From: Bifidobacterium sp. ESL0745
GTDB taxonomy: Bacteria; Actinomycetota; Actinomycetes; Actinomycetales; Bifidobacteriaceae
Assembly: GCF_029433335.1 (NCBI RefSeq)
Contig: NZ_JAQTHX010000001.1
Location: 1,426,001 to 1,490,000, forward strand
Direction: 5' to 3'
Length of the DNA stretch: 64,000 bases
Below the pieces are notes generated by a model. That model made no database searches and was not told where the DNA came from. It saw only the letters and a program-made list of their open reading frames with translations. The number at the start of each line of letters is the position of its first letter. Within the stretch, counting starts at the first letter, position 1. Positions 38,906-48,109 of this stretch are shown piece after piece. The translations under genes were made by a program, and so were the position numbers.

Positions 38906-40606
38906 TCAGAGATCGCTTTCACCCTCATCATCTGACTCGTGACCGCCGAGAATCGCGTGCTCGTCGTGCCGATCGTCATCGACGCTCGGATCGGCCCAGT
39001 GACCGGCCGTTCGTTCCTGACGCATGGCCGCGCGCACGGCGGTTTTGGCGTCCATCATTTCGTGATACTGGCGGCGACGTTCGGTGTTGGTGCGGCGACG
39101 GACGCGGTTGCCATCAGCCCCGTCATCCAAACGCAAATCCTTGCCTCGGGCACCCAGCTGGGCACCGTCGAGCATTTCCGCACCGGCGGCGATGGTCGGG
39201 TCCCAATCGAAAGCGACTGCATTCTCGCCTTTACCGATACGAACTTCGTCGCCTGGTTTGGCACCGTGACGACGCAAATCATCCTCGACGCCCAGGCCGG
39301 CCAGACGATCGGCGAGATATCCCACGGCCTCGTCGTTGTCGAAATTGGTCTGGCGCACCCAACGTTCCGGCTTTGCGCCGGTGACGGTGAACCACACGGC
39401 TCCTCTGCGGTTGCTTTCGCGCTCGACATGGAAATCAAGCGAGGTGCCGCGTTCGTCGTCCGCGCGGCGGCGGCGACGCGCGGGCTGTTCCAACGGCTTG
39501 ATGACCACGCGCTCCTCGTCGCGTTCGGCTTCTTCCTTGACCAACTTCGCACGAAGTTCGGTGACCATCTTGCCCAAAGCGAAACCAAGCTCCTTAAGGC
39601 CTTCGTGAGACGCGGTGGAGACGATGAAGGTTTTGAGCCCCATCTTCTCGAACTCAGGGCGCACGAATTCCGCCAATTCCTTGGCCTCCGGCACGTCGGC
39701 CTTGTTGAGGATGATGACGCGCGGGCGTTCGGGAATCGGGATGACACCAATCGGCAGCTTGAGCTGGGCGGCATATTTCGCCAGCTCCTCTTCCAGCGCA
39801 TGATAGTCGGAAATCGGATCACGATCCGGCTCCAGCGTGGCGCAATCGATGACGTGCGCGATGATTTCGGTGCGCTCGATATGACGCAGGAACTCAAGCC
39901 CCAAACCCTTGCCTTCCGAAGCTCCGGGAATCAGGCCCGGCACGTCGGCGATCGTATAGCGATATTCCTCAAGCTTGACCACACCGAGGTTCGGGACCAG
40001 CGTGGTGAACGGATAATCGGCGATCTTTGGCTTGGCGGCGCTCATCGCAGCAATCAAGCTGGACTTGCCGGCGGACGGAAAACCTACCAACGCCACGTCC
40101 GCGATGGATTTGAGCTCAAGGATTACATCGCGTTCCTCACCCGGCTCGCCAAGCAAGGCGAATCCGGGGGCTCGGCGTGTCTTGTTGGCCAGCGCGGCGT
40201 TACCGAGACCGCCCATGCCACCCGCGGCGGCGACAAACTTGTCGCCGGCGTGACGCAGATCGGCCAGCTCACGTCCAGGATGCTTGGCCTTGCCCTGCGC
40301 ACCTTTGGCCTCGAAAATCACGGTTCCCGGCGGTACGGGCAGCACCACGTCCGCGCCTTTCGACCCGTCTTTGGTGTCGCCCAAACCCATTGTGCCGCTT
40401 TCGGCCTTGCGATGCGGGACGAAACGATAATCCAAAAGGCTGTTGGCGTTGGCATCGGCCACGAAGATGACGGAACCACCATCCCCTCCGTTGCCACCGT
40501 TCGGACCGGCCAACGGCTTGTATTTCTCGCGCTTGACGCCTGCGGACCCGTTGCCGCCATCCCCGCCCTTGACGTGGACGGTCACTCTATCTACAAAGTC
40601 TGTCAT
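38906..40606 (-). CDS. obg: GTPase Obg/CgtA
   Basis: An essential ribosome-assembly and stress GTPase. The 566 residues hold the Gly-rich Obg fold at the N-terminus ([20 protein letters not shown]), the G domain from about 165 to 345 ([36 protein letters not shown]) and a C-terminal OCT domain ([20 protein letters not shown]). A charged tail of some 70 residues is longer than in E. coli, as usual in actinobacteria. It follows rplU-rpmA on the same strand, the standard order. The long opposite-strand frame is a composition artefact. Confidence 0.97.
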   Translation of the reverse strand: MTDFVDRVTVHVKGGDGGNGSAGVKREKYKPLAGPNGGNGGDGGSVIFVADANANSLLDYRFVPHRKAESGTMGLGDTKDGSKGADVVLPVPPGTVIFEAKGAQGKAKHPGRELADLRHAGDKFVAAAGGMGGLGNAALANKTRRAPGFALLGEPGEERDVILELKSIADVALVGFPSAGKSSLIAAMSAAKPKIADYPFTTLVPNLGVVKLEEYRYTIADVPGLIPGASEGKGLGLEFLRHIERTEIIAHVIDCATLEPDRDPISDYHALEEELAKYAAQLKLPIGVIPIPERPRVIILNKADVPEAKELAEFVRPEFEKMGLKTFIVSTASHEGLKELGFALGKMVTELRAKLVKEEAERDEERVVIKPLEQPARRRRRADDERGTSLDFHVERESNRRGAVWFTVTGAKPERWVRQTNFDNDEAVGYLADRLAGLGVEDDLRRHGAKPGDEVRIGKGENAVAFDWDPTIAAGAEMLDGAQLGARGKDLRLDDGADGNRVRRRTNTERRRQYHEMMDAKTAVRAAMRQERTAGHWADPSVDDDRHDEHAILGGHESDDEGESDL

Positions 40607-40875
40607 ATTTCCTTACCTTACCGGTGGGTATTCATCTTCCCATAACCCTACCGACGAGCCGAGCAATTATCGTTTTGGGCAAAACAGCAACATAGCCGAA
40701 CACAGCAAAAGGCTTATACTCATGCTCCCGGGCACTTCAAGCTAATTCTCTGACGCCTTGATATACGCAATGTTTCAAACCAATCGTCAATGGTCACCGG
40801 CGTATGTCTGTCAATCGCCTTCCAACGCCAGAATGTTCGGCACTTCGGTATCGATATCACACACCCATTAAAATC

Positions 40876-40907
40876 AAAAGGCCGTACCCGCTGGGGTACG
40901 ACCTTTT
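40876..40907 (-). terminator. Terminator of rplU-rpmA
   Basis: AAAAGGCCGTACCC pairs with GGGTACGACCTTTT, with A/T runs on both sides, 35 bases after the rpmA stop. A strong intrinsic terminator. Confidence 0.85.
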
Positions 40908-40941
40908 ATTAAAACTAATTGAGCTCGTTAAGCTCGGGGTC

Positions 40942-41193
40942 TCACTCGGAGACGACGTCGACGACCTTGCGATCGCGGCGAACGCCGAACTTCACGTTGC
41001 CGTCGGACAACGCGAACAAGGTGTGATCCTTGCCGGTGCCGACGTTCTGGCCGGCGTGGAACTTGGTGCCACGCTGACGAACGATGATGTTGCCGGCGAC
41101 GACAGGCTCGCCACCGAACTTCTTCACGCCGAGGTATTGCGCGCTTGAATCGCGACCGTTGCGGGAAGCGGATGCGCCCTTCTTATGTGCCAT
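40942..41193 (-). CDS. rpmA: 50S ribosomal protein L27
   Basis: An 83-residue protein with [16 protein letters not shown] at the start, whose N-terminus reaches the peptidyl transferase centre, and [23 protein letters not shown] following. AAAGGAAC precedes the ATG. It is 39 bases downstream of rplU. Confidence 0.98.
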   Translation of the reverse strand: MAHKKGASASRNGRDSSAQYLGVKKFGGEPVVAGNIIVRQRGTKFHAGQNVGTGKDHTLFALSDGNVKFGVRRDRKVVDVVSE

Positions 41194-41232
41194 TGTCTGT
41201 TCCTTTCAGTCCTTAAATTACCGTTGCTTGAA

Positions 41233-41541
41233 TCAGGCGATTGCCGTGATCTTGATGACGGAAAGCGGCTGACGATGACCCTTGCGACGGGCGACACCAG
41301 TCTTGTTCTTGAACTTCTGAATGTTGATCTTCGGACCCTTGGCCTCGTCGTCAACGACCTCGGCCTTGACGGAAACCTTGGCAAGATCCTTGGCGGCAAG
41401 CGTCACCTTGGCGCCGTCGACCACGAGCGCGACCGGGAACTCCACGGTATCGCCCTTCTTCGCATCGAGACGGTTGACCAGGATGACGTCACCGACCTCG
41501 ACCTTTTCCTGATGGCCACCGGCCTTCACAATCGCGTACAT
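41233..41541 (-). CDS. rplU: 50S ribosomal protein L21
   Basis: A 102-residue protein: [18 protein letters not shown], then the [28 protein letters not shown] signature split across its C-terminus. The true start is ATG 41541 after AAGGAACGAGAT; the frame to 41646 is upstream sequence. It is co-transcribed with rpmA and lies downstream of rne, as in many actinobacteria. Confidence 0.98.
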   Translation of the reverse strand: MYAIVKAGGHQEKVEVGDVILVNRLDAKKGDTVEFPVALVVDGAKVTLAAKDLAKVSVKAEVVDDEAKGPKINIQKFKNKTGVARRKGHRQPLSVIKITAIA

Positions 41542-41750
41542 ATCTCGTTCCTTGCTATTTCGAAAGCTAAACTGCCCAGCACGTCTTCGACTTCCACGGC
41601 CAGACACCAGTCTTTTAGAGTACACCGACCCACGTACTAACGTCAACCAATACTAACGGCATGTCGGTACGTTTCGGCCGACCTAGGGTGTTGTGTTCCC
41701 GATTTCACAAAAGACAAACGAGAGCAAACCGGGAACCCTGATCCGATTCC

Positions 41751-44700
41751 TCAATCCTTATCAGCTGAGGAATCGGCACTGGAACCAACATCCGAAGCCG
41801 AGTCCGAATCAGAAGATTCTTCCTTGTCCTCGTCATTGGCTGCCACCGCTGCCGCGGCGATCTGCGCCAACTTGGCCTTGACCGCCGGGCTTGAGCCTTT
41901 CGGGGCCTGCACTTCGGGAGTGGTGCCGTGGCCGTGCTTGTTGGTGTGGACGAACGGGTCGCCGCCCTTCATGGCATACGGATCCGCGTAATCAGCGGAA
42001 ATCGTGGGCTCGTCGTGAAGGATGAAGCCGCGGCCCTTGCAGGTCGGGCACTCCTCGGAGAACGCTTCCACCAGGCCCTGTCCGATGCGCTTGCGGGTCA
42101 TCTGCACGAGACCCAGCGAGGTGACCTCGGCCACCTGGTGCTTGGTGCGATCGCGCGCGAGGCACTCGACCAAGCGCCGCAGCACGAGGTCGCGGTTGGC
42201 GGGCATCACCATGTCGACGTAATCGATCATGATCATGCCACCGATATCGCGCAAGCGCAGCTGACGCGCGATCTCTTCGCTCGCTTCGAGGTTGCAGCGG
42301 GTGACCGTTTCCTCAAGCGACTTGCCTTTGCCGATGAAGCGGCCAGTGTTGACGTCGATGGTGGTCATGGCCTCGGTGCGGTCGATGACGATCGAACCGC
42401 CGCTGGGGAGGTAGACCTGGCGTTCCATGCCCTTGCGCAGCTGGGAGTCGATCTGCCACTTATCGAAGACGTCCTTGCCCTGATGTTCCTCAGGGTCCCA
42501 CTTTTCGAGGCGATCCTTAAGGTCGGGGGCCATGGTGTCGAGGTATTCCTCGATGCGCTCGTAAACCGTGTCGCCTTCGACGATGAGCTTGGAGAAGTCG
42601 TCGTTGAAGATATCACGCACCACGCGGATGGCGACGTCGGGCTCGCCCTGCAAGAGCTTCGCACGCTTGCCGTTGTGATACAACTTGCGCTTGTCCTCGA
42701 TCTTGCTCCACTGGCGCTTCAGGTTCTCAAGGTCCTTCTTCAGCGCGTCCTCGCTGGCACCGTCAGCGGCGGTACGGATGATGACGCCCATGTCCTTCGG
42801 GGCGATCTTGGCGACGATGGACTTGAGCCTGCCACGTTCGCGTTCGGGCAGCTTGCGGCTCACGCCGGTCATGCCGCCGGAGGGAACGAGCACAAGGAAA
42901 CGACCCGCGAGCGTGACCTGCGAGGTCAGGCGGGCGCCCTTGTGGCCGATCGGATCCTTGGTGACCTGCACAAGCACCGGATCGCCGGACTTGAAGGCGA
43001 GTTCGATGCGGCGCGGCTGGCCTTCAAGACGCGTAGCGTCCCAGTTGACCTCGCCGGCGTAAAGCACGCCGTTGCGCGGCTGACCGATGTCGACAAACGC
43101 GGCCTCCATGCTGGGCAGCACGTTCTGCACGCGGCCCAAGTAGATGTTGCCGACGGTGGCGACCTCCTGGATATCGGAGACGTAATGCTCGACGAGCACG
43201 TTGTCTTCGATCACGGAAATCTGAGTATGCTGGCCCTTTTCGCGCACGACCATCAGGCGGTCGACGTTCTCGCGACGGGCGAGGAAGTCCTGCTCGATCA
43301 GCTGGTTCTGGCGGCTGCGTTCACGACGGTTGTCGCGACGACGCTGCTTCTTGGCCTCAAGACGCGTGGAGCCTTCGATATCGGTGATCTCGTCGATATA
43401 CTGCTGCTTACGCGAACGGCGGGAAATCGAACGCGACGAATCACGCCCGTTATCGTTTTCTTCGCTCTTGGAACCGCGATGGCGGCGACGACGACGGGTC
43501 AGCGGCTGTTCTTCGCTTTCGTCGTCGGATTCGCGCCTGCGACGACGACGGATTGCGGTGTGCTCTTCGTCATCTCGGTCATCGCTATCGTTACGCTCAT
43601 TGCGGTCATTACGTCGGCCGCGATTGCCGCGACCCTCGTTTTCTTCGTCATCAAGCTCGTCATCGTCACGGTCAGCGCGTGAAGAACCCTTGCCGTTACG
43701 AGTGCGGCGGGAAGACCGGTCATTCGATCGATCGCCGCCACGTCCACGACGTGTCCGCGTTGCGGATTGCTCAGCCTCAACGTCATCGATCGGGCGATAG
43801 GTGATGTCATCGTCCTCAAGGTCCTCCTCGATCTGCTCGACTTCATCGGCAGCATGGCGTTCCTCGGCGTTGAGCCTGCGACGCCGATGCGTACGGCGTT
43901 CGGTGCGTTCGGCGGCTTCCTCGTCGTAGATATCGTCGTCATTCGACCGGCGCGAACGGCGGGTGGTGCGCGATGAATCCTCGTTGTCCTCCTCGTAGCC
44001 GCGATCCGAATCATTCGACCTGCCACTTCGCGAATCAGACCGTCCCCGACGCTCGTCCGAACTTTCGTCGTCATCCTCGTCAACACGTTGCGCAACACGG
44101 CGTGAACGGTTCCCACGAGCGGAACGCGACGATCTGCGGTCATCACTTCCGTCATCTTCGGCACCGCGGGAACGTGAACGCCTACGAGTCGTCGTCTTGG
44201 GCTCGTCATCGTCCTCGCCTTCCCCAGGGAGCACCGGTTCCTGGAAGAGCAGCGAGGTCATCGGACGCGGGGTGTGGCGGCTTTCATGACCTTTGGGTAG
44301 ACCTTCTACAGCGTCAATGACACGTTCCTCAGCCGATTCGATTTTGGCTTCCGTATTGGCCTCACTCGCGGACGCCGAATCCTGAGACCTGACACGCGAC
44401 CTTGACCTACCGGTACGACGGCTCGGCTCGGAAGCGGAAGATTCGTTCGTATCATCATCGAATTCACGGCTTCTTGAGCTCCGCCCACGCGCCTGGGAAC
44501 CCTTGCCCTGTTCCTCATCATCGCGGACACGGCTACGCGTGCGCGTGCGGGTCCTTCTTGCTGTCGCGTTCGAAGCGGAACTATCCGCACGACGTGAAGT
44601 GGACGCAGACCTACGGGCTGCCGTTTTCTTTTCCTCTGAAGCTGCGGATGATTCGCCCTCATCGGGATTTTCTTCGCCACCAGCTGATTTGGCGCTTTCA

Positions 44701-44885
44701 CGCTCTTCGACTTTCAACGCGACAGCGGCGCCAGCGGCACCGGCACCACGTACGACACGACGACGTACGACACGGCGATGGAGCGCCGGTTCGCTATCTG
44801 CAGCGGAAGATGAAGAAGGTAAACTAATATCGTTTTGTTTGGCGTCGTCGACTTGGCCGACCCCGCCTCGGGTTACTCTGGGCAC
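41751..44885 (-). CDS. rne: Ribonuclease E/G
   Basis: The main endonuclease of mRNA decay and rRNA processing. About 1044 residues: the first ~490 are a disordered region rich in Arg, Asp, Glu and Ser (repeated RRR/RSR and DDD/EDD runs), probably an RNA and partner-binding arm. The S1/catalytic core follows (NIYLGRVQNVLPSMEAAFVDIG, SGGMTGVSRKLPERERGRLK, IDVNTGRFIGKGKS, DIGGMIMIDYVDM), with the zinc-link CPTCKGRG. The N-terminal position of the arm is typical of actinobacteria. I choose GTG 44885 because AAGGAG is four bases upstream; the frame runs to 45044 without support. The 62-bp repeat array lies in its leader. Confidence 0.93.
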   Translation of the reverse strand: MPRVTRGGVGQVDDAKQNDISLPSSSSAADSEPALHRRVVRRRVVRGAGAAGAAVALKVEERESAKSAGGEENPDEGESSAASEEKKTAARRSASTSRRADSSASNATARRTRTRTRSRVRDDEEQGKGSQARGRSSRSREFDDDTNESSASEPSRRTGRSRSRVRSQDSASASEANTEAKIESAEERVIDAVEGLPKGHESRHTPRPMTSLLFQEPVLPGEGEDDDEPKTTTRRRSRSRGAEDDGSDDRRSSRSARGNRSRRVAQRVDEDDDESSDERRGRSDSRSGRSNDSDRGYEEDNEDSSRTTRRSRRSNDDDIYDEEAAERTERRTHRRRRLNAEERHAADEVEQIEEDLEDDDITYRPIDDVEAEQSATRTRRGRGGDRSNDRSSRRTRNGKGSSRADRDDDELDDEENEGRGNRGRRNDRNERNDSDDRDDEEHTAIRRRRRRESDDESEEQPLTRRRRRHRGSKSEENDNGRDSSRSISRRSRKQQYIDEITDIEGSTRLEAKKQRRRDNRRERSRQNQLIEQDFLARRENVDRLMVVREKGQHTQISVIEDNVLVEHYVSDIQEVATVGNIYLGRVQNVLPSMEAAFVDIGQPRNGVLYAGEVNWDATRLEGQPRRIELAFKSGDPVLVQVTKDPIGHKGARLTSQVTLAGRFLVLVPSGGMTGVSRKLPERERGRLKSIVAKIAPKDMGVIIRTAADGASEDALKKDLENLKRQWSKIEDKRKLYHNGKRAKLLQGEPDVAIRVVRDIFNDDFSKLIVEGDTVYERIEEYLDTMAPDLKDRLEKWDPEEHQGKDVFDKWQIDSQLRKGMERQVYLPSGGSIVIDRTEAMTTIDVNTGRFIGKGKSLEETVTRCNLEASEEIARQLRLRDIGGMIMIDYVDMVMPANRDLVLRRLVECLARDRTKHQVAEVTSLGLVQMTRKRIGQGLVEAFSEECPTCKGRGFILHDEPTISADYADPYAMKGGDPFVHTNKHGHGTTPEVQAPKGSSPAVKAKLAQIAAAAVAANDEDKEESSDSDSASDVGSSADSSADKD

Positions 44886-45139
44886 AATGCTCCTTGGCGA
44901 CATGCTGCAATCATGTCGGTTTATCCGGCCGTCTACGGCTCTCACACCGCGCTCCCACCGCGGCCACGCAACAGCTGCGCTCGTAGCCGGCAATCTAAAA
45001 GTCATACGTTCAAACAGCGGACACCGGCACCCACGGATTAGCACGTGAGGGGATCAACGCCATCGGAATTCGGCAACTTGCAGAACTACCGCCGTTTATT
45101 ATACGTCAACGTATGCAAAAAAGTAGCCAAACCCATGGC

Positions 45140-45339
45140 CTTGGCGCTCCAAGAGCCTTAAAAATGAGAAAAACCATCCATATTTCGACAAAAGCAACCT
45201 TCTTGGCGCACCAAGAGGCCAAAAAACACAAGAATGTTCTCTAATTCTTGATAAAATGGCCTTCTTGGCGCACCAAGTGGGCCGAAAATCAAAGAATGAG
45301 GGCCATATCTTTAAATTTTGAGGGTCTTGGCGCACCAAG
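45140..45339. repeat. Four short hairpins at exact 62-bp spacing
   Basis: CTTGGCGCACCAAG (first copy CTTGGCGCTCCAAG) starts at 45140, 45202, 45264 and 45326, so the period is exactly 62 in all three intervals. Each copy is a 5-bp stem (CTTGG/CCAAG) with a 4-base loop. The 48-base spacers share only an A-rich stretch and a loose AGAATG after the core. The array lies between dapE and rne, both on the minus strand, in the 3' region of dapE or the leader of rne. On that strand the loops read UGCG (AGCG in the copy nearest rne). Confidence 0.9.
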
Positions 45340-45401
45340 AGAGGGTATACGGGACAATTAACAAGACAAAAGTCATGGCAACGAGGCTTTACCGACCGAA
45401 G

Positions 45402-46589
45402 CTAGCGCAACCATTCCTCAAGGATGTCGGCAAGCAACATAAGTTGGCTTTCGGGAATCTGCTCGTCGGCCTTGTGAGCCAGAAGCGGGGAGCCCGCGCC
45501 GAGGTTGACGGCGGGGACACCGATGGACGAGAAGCGCGCGACATCGGTCCAGCCGAGCTTGGCCTGAGGGGCCAAACCGGTCTTGTCTTCCACCAACTTG
45601 GCCAGTGAAACAGCAAGCGGGGCGTCCATGCCGGGACGCGCGGACGGCGATTCGTCCTTCATTTCGATGTCGAAGCCTTCGAACATGCCGCCAGTGGCCT
45701 TGTGCTCGCCGTTGCCCATTTCCGCACCAGCGTCAGCCCCCATCATCAATGCTTTCGCGGCCTTCAGATCCTTGTCAGGCGCAAAACGATAATTGACGTG
45801 CACCCGGCATTCGTCGGGAATCACGTTGGTGCCCTTACCTCCGGAAATCAGGGTGGCGTTGAGCCCCTCGCGGTAGGTCAGACCGTCCACTTCGACATCC
45901 TTGGGAACGTAGGCGGCAAGCCGATTCAGGACTTCGGCAGCCTTGTGAATGGCGTTTTCGCCCATCCATGCGCGGGCGGAATGGGCGGCGACGCCGTGGG
46001 TGACCACGTCGAAACGCATGGTGCCATTGCAACCACCCTCGATACCGCAATCGGTAGGTTCGCCGATAATCGCGAAATCGCCCTGTATCCAATCGGGGTG
46101 AGCCTTGGCCACCTTGCCAAGCCCGTTCTTTTCGGCCACGACTTCCTCGTGATCGTAGAAAACGTAGGTGAGGTCGTACTTCGGAGACGTCAACATCGCC
46201 GCAAGATACAGCATCACCGCGTCGCTGGCCTTCATATCCGTCGCGCCACGGCCGAACATCACACGCTCACCTGGATTTGCTGTAGCCACGTCCTCGCGAA
46301 TGCGTTCGTCGCCCGGTTCAAGCCAAAAAGGCGGGAAATTATCGATAACCGGCACCGTGTCGAGGTGGCCGGCGAGCACGACCCGCTGCGAGCGCCCAAG
46401 CGAGGTCGACGCCACCACTGTGTCACCCATGCGATGAACCGTCAGGTGCGGCTGCTGGCGCAGGAACGCCTCAACCTCGTCGGCAAGTGCTGTTTCGCTG
46501 TCGGAAACGGAATACGACTTCATCACTTCTTCGAACAATCCACTCAGCGCAGCCTCGCGCGCGGCTCCTTGTTGTATCGTCAGACTCAT
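45402..46589 (-). CDS. dapE: Succinyl-diaminopimelate desuccinylase
   Basis: It releases succinate from N-succinyl-LL-diaminopimelate in the lysine/peptidoglycan branch. The 395-residue M20 metallopeptidase-fold protein has LAGHLDTVPVIDNFPPFW, GRGATDMKASDAVML, DHEEVVAEKNGLGK with the catalytic Glu, and IGEPTDCGIEGGCNGT. Motif spacing and the actinobacterial NFPPFW variant support DapE over other M20 members. Lysine genes hom/lysA lie 13 kb away and not in one operon. Confidence 0.92.
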   Translation of the reverse strand: MSLTIQQGAAREAALSGLFEEVMKSYSVSDSETALADEVEAFLRQQPHLTVHRMGDTVVASTSLGRSQRVVLAGHLDTVPVIDNFPPFWLEPGDERIREDVATANPGERVMFGRGATDMKASDAVMLYLAAMLTSPKYDLTYVFYDHEEVVAEKNGLGKVAKAHPDWIQGDFAIIGEPTDCGIEGGCNGTMRFDVVTHGVAAHSARAWMGENAIHKAAEVLNRLAAYVPKDVEVDGLTYREGLNATLISGGKGTNVIPDECRVHVNYRFAPDKDLKAAKALMMGADAGAEMGNGEHKATGGMFEGFDIEMKDESPSARPGMDAPLAVSLAKLVEDKTGLAPQAKLGWTDVARFSSIGVPAVNLGAGSPLLAHKADEQIPESQLMLLADILEEWLR

Positions 46590-46923
46590 GGCTTCATTTT
46601 AGCGATACGACGGCCAGAGCTCATGGCAATTCTCATGACGGACATACCGGTCATGTACTGCTGCCGTTTGCCTGTGTCATTCGTCTGACCTGCCAAGCGC
46701 TGCGGGCCGCTGGTGCCACTCACTGCTGCCGTCCCTTCAGCCATTCACCAATCGTAAATAATATGGTCGCCACAACGCGATATCCGCATAAATCATTATC
46801 AATGTCGATTTTTGTGTGTTATGTCATGAGATTTGTCTTCACAAATCATGAAAAATGAGGCACTATATTAAGGTACACGGAGGTTGGCCTGTTGGTTTCA
46901 GCCTCATAAAAGGGAGAAAATTC
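46590..46923. other. Divergent promoter region between dapE and the AEC transporter gene
   Basis: About 330 bases, no gene. It becomes AT-rich around 46760-46870, where promoters for the transporter are expected. The ribosome binding site GGGAG of the transporter lies at its right end. Confidence 0.5.
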
Positions 46924-47865
46924 ATGGGTCTGTTGAGCGCGATGCAAGGATTTGTGGTCATTGCCATCATCATCGGCACCGGCTACGTGGCAGCACGTTT
47001 CAACATCGGCGGTCCGAGCGCGCAGATGGTGCTCAATCGCTACGCATTCTTCGTGACCAACCCGTTTTTGATGTTTGCGATTCTTTCCAAAGAGCCGATT
47101 CTGGAGATTTTCCACCCCTCGATCATCGTCGCGTTCTTCTCGGCGCTGGCTGTGGGCGTGCTCTTCCTGATTCTGAACAAACTGTTCTTCCACATGGGAC
47201 CGGCCGACGCGACGGTGGGCGCACTTAATTCGCTGTATCTGAATTCCAACAACATCGGTCTGCCGATCGCCACCTACATTCTCGGCAATCCTGCGTTGGT
47301 CGCGCCGATCTTGGTGATGCAGCAGGCGATTTTCACGCCTATCGCGCTGACGGTTCTGGACTACACGACCACCGGCAAGATGTCGCTGAAAAAAGCGTTG
47401 ATGCAACCGCTGCACCAGCCACTTCTGATTGGTTCGCTCGGCGGGATCCTCGTCTCGGCCATAACCGCTTGGGTCGGTTTTTATCCGATTCCGAAGTTCA
47501 TCTATGACCCGGTCAACATGATCGGGCAGGCTGCGGTGCCGATGATCCTGATGGCGTTCGGCATGTCGCTGCACGGCAGCCAGCCGATGCAGAACAAGAG
47601 CTCGCGTTCAGCGGTCATCGCGGTCACCGTCTTGAAGAACGTCGTGATGCCGATTATCGCTTTCCTCATCGCGTTCTTCATCATGGGCTTCCGCGGCAAG
47701 GTGCTTTACGCCTGCGTCGTGCTCGCGGCGCTGCCTGCCGGCCAGAACGTCTACAATTACGCGGCGCGGTATAACGTCGGTATGACCTTCGCTCGCGATG
47801 GCGTGCTGATTTCAACGATTACCAGTCCTATCGTCATCGCCATCATCGCCGCGCTCTTGAGCTGA
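46924..47865 (+). CDS. AEC-family (auxin efflux carrier-like) transporter
   Basis: A 313-residue membrane protein with about ten helices in two similar halves, each with the family's bent-helix asparagine/proline pattern (LNSNNIGLPIATYILGNP in the first, ALPAGQNVYNYAARYN in the second). Bacterial members carry organic acids such as malate or malonate, or related compounds. ATG 46924 with GGGAG eight bases upstream is preferred over the frame start at 46855. Substrate unknown; no neighbour gives a hint. Confidence 0.88.
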   Translation: MGLLSAMQGFVVIAIIIGTGYVAARFNIGGPSAQMVLNRYAFFVTNPFLMFAILSKEPILEIFHPSIIVAFFSALAVGVLFLILNKLFFHMGPADATVGALNSLYLNSNNIGLPIATYILGNPALVAPILVMQQAIFTPIALTVLDYTTTGKMSLKKALMQPLHQPLLIGSLGGILVSAITAWVGFYPIPKFIYDPVNMIGQAAVPMILMAFGMSLHGSQPMQNKSSRSAVIAVTVLKNVVMPIIAFLIAFFIMGFRGKVLYACVVLAALPAGQNVYNYAARYNVGMTFARDGVLISTITSPIVIAIIAALLS

Positions 47866-48109
47866 AAAACGTTCAAAAATCAGGCTGACTGCGGCCGTCT
47901 CACATTTCGTCTCGCACTTTTTCTCAGTTTCCCTCTCACGTTCGAGAATTATCAAACTTTTCACCGACACTTTATCTATGTACTACACCAATAAGTGCGG
48001 AAACTTGACAAAACGCGATAAAAACTCCACCAAACAATGCAACAAACGTAAGATACTACCGTCAGAGAAACAAGTCATTCAACGACACAAAATCCATCAG
48101 CCATATGCT

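Noticed and set aside
38939..40645. Long + strand frame opposite obg
   Set aside because: Shadow of obg; translated protein has no family features.
41928..43682. Long + strand frame opposite rne
   Set aside because: Shadow of RNase E/G; the minus-strand catalytic core is unmistakable.
45099..45338. A 79-codon minus-strand frame over the rne leader repeats
   Set aside because: Repeat period of 62 shifts frame at each unit, no ribosome binding site, and composition of the product is odd (W/F/R-rich).
45140..45339. CRISPR-like array
   Set aside because: The repeat is only 14 bases and palindromic, spacers are 48 bases and partly alike, there are four units, and no cas gene is nearby.
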